NCBI GenBank assembly: GCA_030597865.1
Contig: JAUVQZ010000156.1
Location: forward strand, 1-6,736
DNA: 6,736 bases
From: Pseudomonadota bacterium
GTDB lineage: Bacteria > Desulfobacterota > Desulfobulbia > Desulfobulbales > SURF-16
Direction of reading: 5' to 3'
Each line of letters opens with the position of its first letter. The stretch's first letter is position 1. A model generated the notes under the pieces. The model was not told the origin of the DNA. It saw only the letters and a program-made list of their open reading frames with translations, and did no database searches. A program made the translations under genes and the position numbers. This document shows positions 1 to 4,877 of the stretch, piece by piece.

Positions 1-1643
1 GGATAGAGGGCAATGCCGAGGCTCATGGTCAGTGGCACCGAGGTTGTGCCGCAGACAAGGTGCAGGGCCTCAATCTGGCTCCGTATTCTCTCGGCCAGGA
101 GCAGGGCCCCCTTTTTGTCGGTGTTTTCGAGGATAACGGTGAACTCTTCCCCCCCATAACGGGCCGCTAGATCAATGGTGCGCACCGATTCCCGTAATAC
201 CTTGGCAACCTCCCGCAGGGCCTCGTCGCCAAAGGGATGGCCATGGGTGTCGTTGACCTGCTTAAAATGGTCAATGTCGCAGAGAAGGAGGGCGATTCCT
301 GTGCCCATGCGGTCAGCCCTCTCAGCCATGTTCATGAGGGCGTTTTGAAAGGTTCTATGGTTGGCCAGACCGGTGAGGCCATCGGTGCTGGCCAGTTGGA
401 AGACCTTTTCATGGGCCCTGCCCAAATCGATTTTTGTGGCGATCTGGGCGCCGATGACCTCAAGGATGTTTTGGCGTTCCTTGCTGAAAAGCCCTGGGGA
501 ACGACCGGCCACGATCAGGGTGCCGATGGGCCCTTGCTGTTTTATGATCAGGGGCAGGATGAGCAGGGAGCCGAAACCGGCCATGGGAGTTTCCTGGGAG
601 AAGATGGGCGCCGGGCCGTTATACTCGGGGCGCGGCGGCATGGTACGTTGCATCTTCATGGCCTGGTTGACCAGGCAGGTGTCTTCGGAGATCTCTGCCC
701 CCTCAAGGTTTTCGGCGCCAGGGCCCTTGGCCAGGACAATGGTGTGATTTTCCCTGTTCCTAAGGGTGATGGCGACAAAATCGGCGCCGGTGAGGTTGCG
801 GACAGCATTCTCCGTGGCCTGGAAGGCCTCTTCCAGGCCCAGGACGCCGTTAAGCTCCTGGAGAGCCAGGCACACCTGGCTGGTCGCCTTCTTGTCGCGG
901 TCAATGTCGGCAAGCTGCAGGGCCAAGAAGATATCAAGGCTTATCTTCTGTGCCGCAGCCCGCAGCAATTCTTTTTCTTTTGTAGACCAGGAGTCGGCCT
1001 TTGCCCGGTCCACGCAGAGATAGCCGGTGGGGCAGGTTTCGCTTATTTTTTCCAGGGCCAGGGCGAAGAAACTGCCCACCCCATGGCCCTGTGGGTAGTA
1101 GGGCAGACCTTGGAAGAGCGGGGTGGAGGGCTGGCCCGCGATTTCTTGACGTCCCTGTCTCAGGCTGACGAAGATCCCTGATTCGGCCGGAAAGCTGTGG
1201 GCAAACTCCAGTTCTTCCACGGAATAGGCGGCCCTGAGGTTCAGGGTCTCGCCGTTTTTACTTGCCGTTACCAGGATGGCCGTTGTCAGCTGGAGCGTAT
1301 GGCAGAGGAGTTGGAGCTGCAGGCTGAATGAGGCGGCCAGGGCCTCGTTGGTTTGCGGTTGGCTGTAGGTCGAGCTTGTGTCGTTATCAAAGGGCAGATC
1401 AGCCGGGGGTGGTGGCGGGCTTGGCTGGGCAAGGGGAGCCTTTGGGGGCATTGGCGAAACCGGGATGGGCGCTGGGGATGGTTTTAGCCAAAAAAAGAGG
1501 GGGGCAATCAGGATGGCCAGGGCAATGGGGTGCAGATAGATCGGCAGGCTGTAGCGGCTGATGACCAGGCCGGCCAGCCAGGCGGCGCCAAGGAGGATCC
1601 CACCCCAAAGATAGGATGAGAGTGTATTTTTTATCACAGGCAT
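1..1643 (-). CDS. Membrane-anchored diguanylate cyclase, tandem GAF-like domains plus GGEEF (3' end cut by window)
   Basis: Makes the second messenger c-di-GMP from two GTP at the inner membrane. My translation from ATG 1643 stays open to the left edge, giving about 547 residues; roughly 35-40 C-terminal residues of the catalytic domain are missing. Order: two hydrophobic helices (about 8-28 and 34-50), a proline-rich linker (about 53-82), a degenerate GAF-like segment (about 100-245), a clearer GAF domain (about 270-405), then GGDEF from about 413. Catalytic marks are TDGLTGL (420-426), the metal-binding DID (456-458) and GGEEF (497-501). An RTID inhibitory site (488-491) lies five residues before GGEEF, so product inhibition is expected. 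The start is supported by AGGAGGG (1653-1659) nine bases upstream. The GAF ligand is unknown. It lies 170 bp downstream of recQ on the same strand, and a shared transcript is not evident. Confidence 0.93.
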   Translation of the reverse strand, partial: MPVIKNTLSSYLWGGILLGAAWLAGLVISRYSLPIYLHPIALAILIAPLFFWLKPSPAPIPVSPMPPKAPLAQPSPPPPPADLPFDNDTSSTYSQPQTNEALAASFSLQLQLLCHTLQLTTAILVTASKNGETLNLRAAYSVEELEFAHSFPAESGIFVSLRQGRQEIAGQPSTPLFQGLPYYPQGHGVGSFFALALEKISETCPTGYLCVDRAKADSWSTKEKELLRAAAQKISLDIFLALQLADIDRDKKATSQVCLALQELNGVLGLEEAFQATENAVRNLTGADFVAITLRNRENHTIVLAKGPGAENLEGAEISEDTCLVNQAMKMQRTMPPRPEYNGPAPIFSQETPMAGFGSLLILPLIIKQQGPIGTLIVAGRSPGLFSKERQNILEVIGAQIATKIDLGRAHEKVFQLASTDGLTGLANHRTFQNALMNMAERADRMGTGIALLLCDIDHFKQVNDTHGHPFGDEALREVAKVLRESVRTIDLAARYGGEEFTVILENTDKKGALLLAERIRSQIEALHLVCGTTSVPLTMSLGIALY

Positions 1644-1715
1644 GGACGGTTACCCTCCTGTCCTCAAGCCCCCTTGAGGTTAGCTTAAAACATTACCTTG
1701 ACGTCCCGTGGGACG
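1644..1715 (-). promoter_or_regulatory. Candidate folded 5' leader of the diguanylate cyclase gene
   Basis: Three inverted repeats sit just upstream of the cyclase start. The first is CGTCCC-GT-GGGACG (1702-1715). The second is CCTCAAG/CTTGAGG with a four-base loop (1662-1679). The third, read on the minus strand, is GGAC-A-GG (1663-1657) facing CCGTCC (1649-1644), with the AGGAGGG Shine-Dalgarno partly in its stem and loop and the ATG directly next to it. The second and third stems share bases 1662-1663. The octamer GGACGGTT occurs at both 1644-1651 and 1711-1718, so the same GGAC-type partner could pair with either copy. This would suit translational control, but function is inferred from pairing only. 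A degenerate c-di-GMP-I riboswitch is possible but not shown. Confidence 0.35.
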
Positions 1716-1767
1716 GTTCGCCAGTCTAGGCTCGCCGTTTCAGTGTTATCTGATTTTGAACAAAAGG

Positions 1768-1775
1768 AAAAAAAA
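1768..1775 (-). other. T-run downstream of recQ (weak candidate terminator)
   Basis: On the minus strand eight consecutive T residues occur about 40 bases after the recQ stop codon. I find no convincing GC-rich stem just before them, so intrinsic termination is only a possibility. It is the only termination-like signal seen between recQ and the cyclase gene. Confidence 0.2.
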
Positions 1776-1813
1776 TAAGCCAGCCTTGTTAATCAGCATT
1801 TCATGACCGTGCA

Positions 1814-3256
1814 TCATGTGATGCCGAGGCAGTTGTCGCAGGCATTACAGGTGTCGGCATGATCCATGCCAAAATAGTCATGGATGAGCCCCTTCCTGCA
1901 GCCATGTATCTTAATGTATTGAACCATGAGGTGCAGCTTTTTTTGCTCGGAAAGGGTTTTGGCGCCAATTTTTTCAGCCTGGAGCTGGGGGGGAAGGGGG
2001 GTGCAGAGACGGATATCCCTGTTTTTCAGGGAACCTTCGCTGACACCGTGGCGCTCAAAAAGGGCCAGGCAGGTTTCCAGTCGGGAATCAGACCGGTGTT
2101 TGAAGAGCATCTTGTCCTTGAGCCACTCCAGCCCCAGGCTGTTTGCCTCGTCGATATTGTCGTTGAGCATCTGCCAGAGGCGGTTGTGGAAATCGGCCTC
2201 CGGGTTATTCCACTTGATGAAATCCATCTGGATGAGCAGGTCTGATTGATCGTAGAGGAGGAGGCATTCGGCGGGCTGGCCATCCCGGCCGGCCCGGCCT
2301 ATCTCCTGGTAATAGGATTCCATGGAGCCGGGGATCTCAGCGTGGATAACCAGACGGATATTGTCCTTGTCCACCCCCATGCCAAAGGCGTTGGTGGCCA
2401 GGATGAGGTTGTTTTGCCCTGCCATGAATTTTTTTTGAGCTGCCCGGCGCTGCCCGGCGTCCAGGCGGCCGTGGTAGATGAGATGGGGGATATGTTGGTC
2501 GTCAAGCAGCCGGCTCATGGACTCCAGGGATTTGATCAGGCAGAAATAGACGATGGCATTTCCCCCTTCCTGCCGACGCCTGTCAAGGATGGCCTCCAGC
2601 TTTTGATCAGCGCCAAAGATATCCTGAACCTTGAGAATAAGGTTGGGCCGCTCAATGCCCTGGTGGAAAATGGTAACCTCCCCCGGATCCAGGCCGAGCT
2701 GTTTGATGATATCGTCCTGCACCTCCGGCGTGGCCGTGGCCGTAAGGGCAATGGTGGTGGGGTTGCCGGTGAGGCGGCGTATTTCGTTGAGACGGCTGTA
2801 GTCGGGCCGGAAATCATGGCCCCACTCACTGATGCAATGGGCCTCATCCACCGCCAGCAGGCTGATGGAGCGCTGGACGAGGATGTCGAGGAACTCCTTT
2901 TTACGGAAACGTTCCGGGGTGACATAGAGGAGTTTATAGAGGCCATCAGCCACCTCCCTATATCTTTGATGGCGCTGGGCCGCAGTCAGGGAGGAGTTGA
3001 TAAAGGTGGCATCGACACCTTTGGCCCGCAGGGAGGCAACCTGATCCTGCATCAGGGCAATGAGGGGTGATATGACCAGGGTAAGACCGTGGTTAAGGAG
3101 GGCCGGGATCTGATAGCAGAGGGATTTTCCCATGCCGGTGGGCATCATGACCAGGCAGTGGCTGCCGGCCAGCAGGGTGTTGATGATCTCCCCTTGGCCG
3201 GCCCTGAAGTCCTGGTGGCCAAAGGGTGATTGCAGGAGGTCGCGAGGCTGTTGCAT
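1814..3256 (-). CDS. recQ: RecQ-family ATP-dependent 3'-5' DNA helicase, short form lacking winged-helix and HRDC domains
   Basis: Superfamily 2 helicase that unwinds DNA during recombination and repair. From ATG 3256 it has 480 residues: motif 0 around FGHQDFRAGQ (12-21), Walker A MPTGMGKS (38-45), SPLIALMQDQ (63-72), DEAH (137-140) followed by the RecQ aromatic-rich loop (141-151), LTATA (171-175), FGMGVDK (291-297) and QEIGRAGRDG (317-326). The zinc-site cysteines 453, 470, 473 and 476 keep the 17-residue first gap of E. coli RecQ. The protein ends four residues later, so the RQC winged helix and HRDC are absent, while about 80 extra residues lie between helicase core and zinc site. An upstream in-frame TTG (3361) would add 35 residues, but it lacks a Shine-Dalgarno and would read through the inverted repeat, so I prefer 3256, although its ribosome site is also weak. 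Confidence 0.93.
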   Translation of the reverse strand: MQQPRDLLQSPFGHQDFRAGQGEIINTLLAGSHCLVMMPTGMGKSLCYQIPALLNHGLTLVISPLIALMQDQVASLRAKGVDATFINSSLTAAQRHQRYREVADGLYKLLYVTPERFRKKEFLDILVQRSISLLAVDEAHCISEWGHDFRPDYSRLNEIRRLTGNPTTIALTATATPEVQDDIIKQLGLDPGEVTIFHQGIERPNLILKVQDIFGADQKLEAILDRRRQEGGNAIVYFCLIKSLESMSRLLDDQHIPHLIYHGRLDAGQRRAAQKKFMAGQNNLILATNAFGMGVDKDNIRLVIHAEIPGSMESYYQEIGRAGRDGQPAECLLLYDQSDLLIQMDFIKWNNPEADFHNRLWQMLNDNIDEANSLGLEWLKDKMLFKHRSDSRLETCLALFERHGVSEGSLKNRDIRLCTPLPPQLQAEKIGAKTLSEQKKLHLMVQYIKIHGCRKGLIHDYFGMDHADTCNACDNCLGIT

Positions 3257-3273
3257 GGGTTGTATTGTCTCAG

Positions 3274-3302
3274 AGTATAGGGTTTTGGCCGTAAATAGTT
3301 GA
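3274..3302 (-). promoter_or_regulatory. Candidate recQ promoter
   Basis: Read on the minus strand, TCAACT (3302-3297) and TATACT (3279-3274) are separated by 17 bases. The -10 matches the sigma70 consensus at five of six positions, the -35 at only three. Transcription would begin close to ATG 3256, giving a very short leader and agreeing with the shorter recQ start. Confidence 0.3.
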
Positions 3303-3330
3303 GGCGTATTCCCTGGTGCCTCATATTGTT

Positions 3331-3401
3331 TTTTTGACACGGAATCCAAGGAAAACAACAAGAGGCTTTTTCAGTGTGTTCCGTGGATTCCGTGGCAAAA
3401 A
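3331..3401. repeat. Near-perfect 23-bp inverted repeat (REP- or MITE-like palindromic element)
   Basis: The left arm (3331-3353) and the reverse complement of the right arm (3379-3401) agree at 21 of 23 positions; the spacer is 25 bases. The arms begin and end with T-run and A-run respectively, and hold the core CACGGAATCCA. The right arm also contains a short tandem duplication, TTCCGTGGA followed by TTCCGTGGC. A folded transcript would end in A residues, not U, so it is not a standard terminator. Arms of this CCACGGAAT flavour are, to my recollection, seen as dispersed palindromes in other genomes; copy number here cannot be tested from one window. No transposase is present. Confidence 0.8.
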
Positions 3402-3416
3402 CCTTAAGTTGATGAC

Positions 3417-3426
3417 ATTGGCCAAT
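3417..3426. repeat. Short perfect palindrome ATTGGCCAAT
   Basis: A 10-bp perfect palindrome in the intergenic region between recQ and the winged-helix gene. It could be a protein-binding site, but at this length it may be chance; no function is claimed. Confidence 0.3.
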
Positions 3427-3497
3427 ACCGTCCGACCTCAGATATCTCTTCCCTTATATGGGTGAAGTAAATCTTTTAAAAAAAAGAGAAAAAGATG

Positions 3498-3528
3498 TTG
3501 AAAAGAGAAATGAATTGTCGCATATAGT
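3498..3528 (+). promoter_or_regulatory. Candidate sigma70-type promoter of the winged-helix/rubredoxin operon
   Basis: TTGAAA (3498-3503) and TATAGT (3523-3528) resemble -35 and -10 boxes, the latter matching at five of six positions. The 19-base spacing is long. A start near 3535 would leave about 30 bases before ATG 3566. The surroundings (about 3475-3545) are very A+T-rich. Confidence 0.4.
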
Positions 3529-3539
3529 AATCATTACTA
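3525..3539. promoter_or_regulatory. Perfect 7-1-7 palindrome, Fur/PerR-family-like operator
   Basis: TAGTAAT-C-ATTACTA is a perfect 15-bp palindrome with a single central base, the geometry of Fur and PerR boxes. Each half-site matches the PerR half TTATAAT, and likewise the Fur half TGATAAT, at five of seven positions. It overlaps the putative -10 box, the position expected for a repressor site. The identity of the regulator is inferred. The downstream winged-helix protein could itself be the binder. Confidence 0.5.
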
Positions 3540-3565
3540 ATTAATTATTTCAAATGGAGATTGTC

Positions 3566-3799
3566 ATGGCAAAATGCGGATGCGGTAGCAGTAAGGGCTT
3601 AACAGATGAGCAGAAAAATATTCTTAACGCTATGGCCGGCATGGGTGATCCTGTCGCCTGTAAAGAGATAGCAGCAGCCGTGGGCATGGAAAGTAAGTCC
3701 GTGAGTTGTAAGCTCACCAGCCTGAAGAAGAAGGGGTATATCGACAGCCCGGTTCGCTGTAAATATTCCATCACTGCAGATGGTAAGGCTGCTCTCTAA
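3566..3799 (+). CDS. Small cysteine-rich winged-helix DNA-binding protein (77 aa)
   Basis: Probable transcriptional regulator. Residues about 12-77 fit a minimal winged helix: helix 12-25, helix-turn-helix about 31-57 ending in a KLTSLKKKGYID recognition segment, then a wing with RCKYSIT (64-70). There is no separate sensor domain. Five cysteines occur in 77 residues (4, 6, 32, 48, 65), including an N-terminal CGCG, which suggests metal or redox sensing; this is inference. I chose ATG 3566 over the in-frame ATG 3554 because GGAG (3556-3559) is then six bases upstream, and the 3554 start would overlap that site. Rubredoxin follows after 35 bases on the same strand, so the two are probably co-transcribed behind the 15-bp palindrome. 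I cannot assign a family name. Confidence 0.85.
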   Translation: MAKCGCGSSKGLTDEQKNILNAMAGMGDPVACKEIAAAVGMESKSVSCKLTSLKKKGYIDSPVRCKYSITADGKAAL

Positions 3800-3834
3800 T
3801 ATTGCATTGCCGGACTTAGCAAAAGGATAAAACA

Positions 3835-3993
3835 ATGGGCAAACATCAATGCCCCTGTGGTTATATGTATGATCCAGCTAAGGGTGTCCCTGATAATGGT
3901 GTTGCCCCTGGAACTGCTTTTAATGATCTGCCCGCAGACTGGTGTTGTCTGCTCTGCGGGGTGGAAAAGGATTTCTTTAAAAAACGTGATTAG
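3835..3993 (+). CDS. Rubredoxin with variant CXC first knuckle (52 aa)
   Basis: Small cytoplasmic one-iron electron carrier, used in anaerobes with rubrerythrin, superoxide reductase or flavodiiron proteins in oxygen defence. The reading frame runs from ATG 3835 to TAG 3991-3993, with AGGA (3824-3827) seven bases upstream. The fold signature is clear: CGYMYDP (8-14), PDNGVAPGT (19-27), DLPADW (31-36) and CGVEKDF (41-47). The second knuckle is the usual CXXC (38-41). The first is CPCG (Cys6, Cys8), one residue shorter than the usual CXXCG, and an additional Cys37 replaces the common valine. Iron ligation is therefore predicted by Cys6, 8, 38 and 41, with altered geometry possible. Known partners are absent from the window. 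A sequencing deletion is unlikely because the frame is intact on both sides. Confidence 0.93.
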   Translation: MGKHQCPCGYMYDPAKGVPDNGVAPGTAFNDLPADWCCLLCGVEKDFFKKRD

Positions 3994-4009
3994 GCGGGAA
4001 GTTTTAGCC

Positions 4010-4025
4010 AAAGAGTAGGCTCTTT
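4010..4025 (+). terminator. Weak hairpin after rubredoxin
   Basis: AAAGAG (4010-4015) and CTCTTT (4020-4025) form a six-base-pair stem with a TAGG loop, 17 bases after the rubredoxin stop. The T residues lie within the stem and are followed by five C, so it is a poor intrinsic terminator. It could end the operon or be incidental. Confidence 0.3.
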
Positions 4026-4051
4026 CCCCCTGCTTACATAAGACGTATAAA
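4023..4051 (+). promoter_or_regulatory. Possible promoter before the nhaA remnant
   Basis: TATAAA (4046-4051) is a good -10 candidate 20 bases before ATG 4071. The sequence 17 bases further upstream, TTTCCC (4023-4028), is a poor -35. It may be a leftover of the ancestral nhaA promoter. Confidence 0.25.
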
Positions 4052-4070
4052 TATCAATGGGTGACTGGAT

Positions 4071-4447
4071 ATGGCGGCCAGAAAGCCTTCTGTTGAAGAT
4101 TGTGCATTAGATTCATCGCGCTGGGAGAAGACCTTTCAGCGTATCAAGATGCCCATTGATCATTTTATCCACGATGATACCGCTTCAGGGCTTCTGCTCA
4201 TGGGCTGTACAGTGTTGGCCTTGTTTCTGGCTAATACAGGGTTTGCGCCTATTATGACCACATCCGTCATACCGTGGTGAGCCTCCATGTCGGCTCTTTT
4301 GTCCTGCACCACACCATTGTCTGGCATGCCCTTCTGTTTGCCGTGTTTTTTCGGATTGCTGCCGCCGTTGAATGGGGAAATATCGACGCGCTGCCGAAAA
4401 TGTCGGAGAGCTGGAGGTTCGATTTTCACTTTTTAACTTTATGTTAG
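4071..4447 (+). pseudogene. nhaA: nhaA remnant: Na+/H+ antiporter, frameshifted and 3'-truncated
   Basis: NhaA proteins are inner-membrane Na+/H+ antiporters of roughly 390-430 residues. The first 61 codons fit the family's N-terminus: a cytoplasmic lead, then FIHDDTASGLLLMGCTVLAL and LANTGFAP, covering the first membrane helix. At about 4251-4253 one base appears lost; the original frame runs to a TGA at 4278-4280 after 69 codons. Reading on from TAT 4253 restores IYDHIRHTVVSLHVGSFVL, as expected after helix 1. This second frame continues to TAG 4445-4447, but the usual WINDGLMA...GLEIKRE region is only vaguely recognisable (ALLFAVFF), and two thirds of the gene is missing. The remnant ends 22 bases from ectC, which converges on it. 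A short functional membrane peptide is possible but unlikely. Confidence 0.75.
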
Positions 4448-4460
4448 GTGAAAGTAGTAT

Positions 4461-4479
4461 GCCCGAATTTTATTCCGGC
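4461..4479. terminator. Imperfect hairpin between nhaA remnant and ectC (weak)
   Basis: GCCCGAAT (4461-4468) and ATTCCGGC (4472-4479) form a seven-base-pair stem with one C-C mismatch and a TTT loop. It overlaps the ectC stop codon and lies between convergent genes. No T-run follows on the minus strand, so it is a doubtful terminator for the ectoine operon. Confidence 0.2.
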
Positions 4480-4862
4480 AAAGAATAGGATCCGTCTTTA
4501 TCGTGCACTTCCCGGCCGGTGACTGGCGGGTTGAAAACGCAGACCATCCGCATGTTGACGCCTTTGTTGGCACGCAAGGTATGCTGGTCGTTTTTATTGA
4601 GGGCATAGACAGTGCCTTGGCGAATGGGATGGCTGGTGCCGTCTTTTTTTTCGACAATCTCACCTTGGCCTTCAATACAGTAGACCGCTTCTAAATGGTT
4701 TTTGTACCACAGACGCAGGTCTTCTCCCGCCTTGATAATGGTGTCATGTAATGAGAACCCCATGTCGTCGTTGGCCAATAGTAATCGGCGGCTGTTCCAC
4801 TGTGGGGTATCGACGTCTGCTTCGCTACCGATAATGTCATCGTAAAGGTTTCTAACAATCAT
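4470..4862 (-). CDS. ectC: Ectoine synthase EctC
   Basis: Cupin enzyme of the cytoplasm that closes the ring of N-gamma-acetyl-diaminobutyrate, releasing water to give the osmolyte ectoine. The full 130 residues match the family's normal length. The core reads YKNHLEAVYCIEG (53-65), then VYALNKNDQHTLRA (85-98) and CVFNPPVTGREVH (108-120). The iron ligands known from Paenibacillus EctC (Glu57, Tyr85, His93) correspond to Glu58, Tyr86 and His94 here, so the enzyme should be active. It starts 15 bases after ectB, with GGTGA just upstream as a ribosome site, and is last in the ectA-ectB-ectC order. No ectD hydroxylase or aspartokinase gene follows, because the next sequence is the opposing nhaA remnant; 5-hydroxyectoine is thus not predicted from this locus. 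Confidence 0.97.
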   Translation of the reverse strand: MIVRNLYDDIIGSEADVDTPQWNSRRLLLANDDMGFSLHDTIIKAGEDLRLWYKNHLEAVYCIEGQGEIVEKKDGTSHPIRQGTVYALNKNDQHTLRANKGVNMRMVCVFNPPVTGREVHDKDGSYSLPE

Positions 4863-4877
4863 ATTGTCACCGTGAGA

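Noticed and set aside
237..1181. Long plus-strand open frame of 314 codons
   Set aside because: It lies wholly opposite the cyclase gene, whose strand carries the GAF and GGEEF motifs and a good ribosome site. The plus-strand product shows no recognisable fold and is a by-product of G+C-rich codon use.
1811..1824. Palindrome GCATCA-TG-TGATGC at the end of recQ
   Set aside because: It overlaps the recQ stop codon, has no T-run following on the minus strand and is short; likely incidental.
2246..3070. Plus-strand open frame of 274 codons
   Set aside because: It is antisense to the helicase motifs of recQ, and its product has no family features. The same holds for the smaller plus-strand frames at 1859-2249.
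3257..3361. 35-residue N-terminal extension of RecQ from TTG 3361
   Set aside because: No Shine-Dalgarno precedes it, the region encodes no RecQ motif, it covers one arm of the inverted repeat, and a candidate promoter lies inside it. ATG 3256 places motif 0 at the usual distance from the N-terminus.
3331..3401. Inverted repeat as a bidirectional rho-independent terminator
   Set aside because: On each strand the stem ends in A residues rather than T, which is the wrong polarity for intrinsic termination.
3599..3835. Minus-strand open frames opposite the winged-helix and rubredoxin genes (also 3550-3774 and 3796-4011)
   Set aside because: The plus strand has clear rubredoxin motifs and well-placed ribosome sites for both genes; the antisense products match nothing I know.
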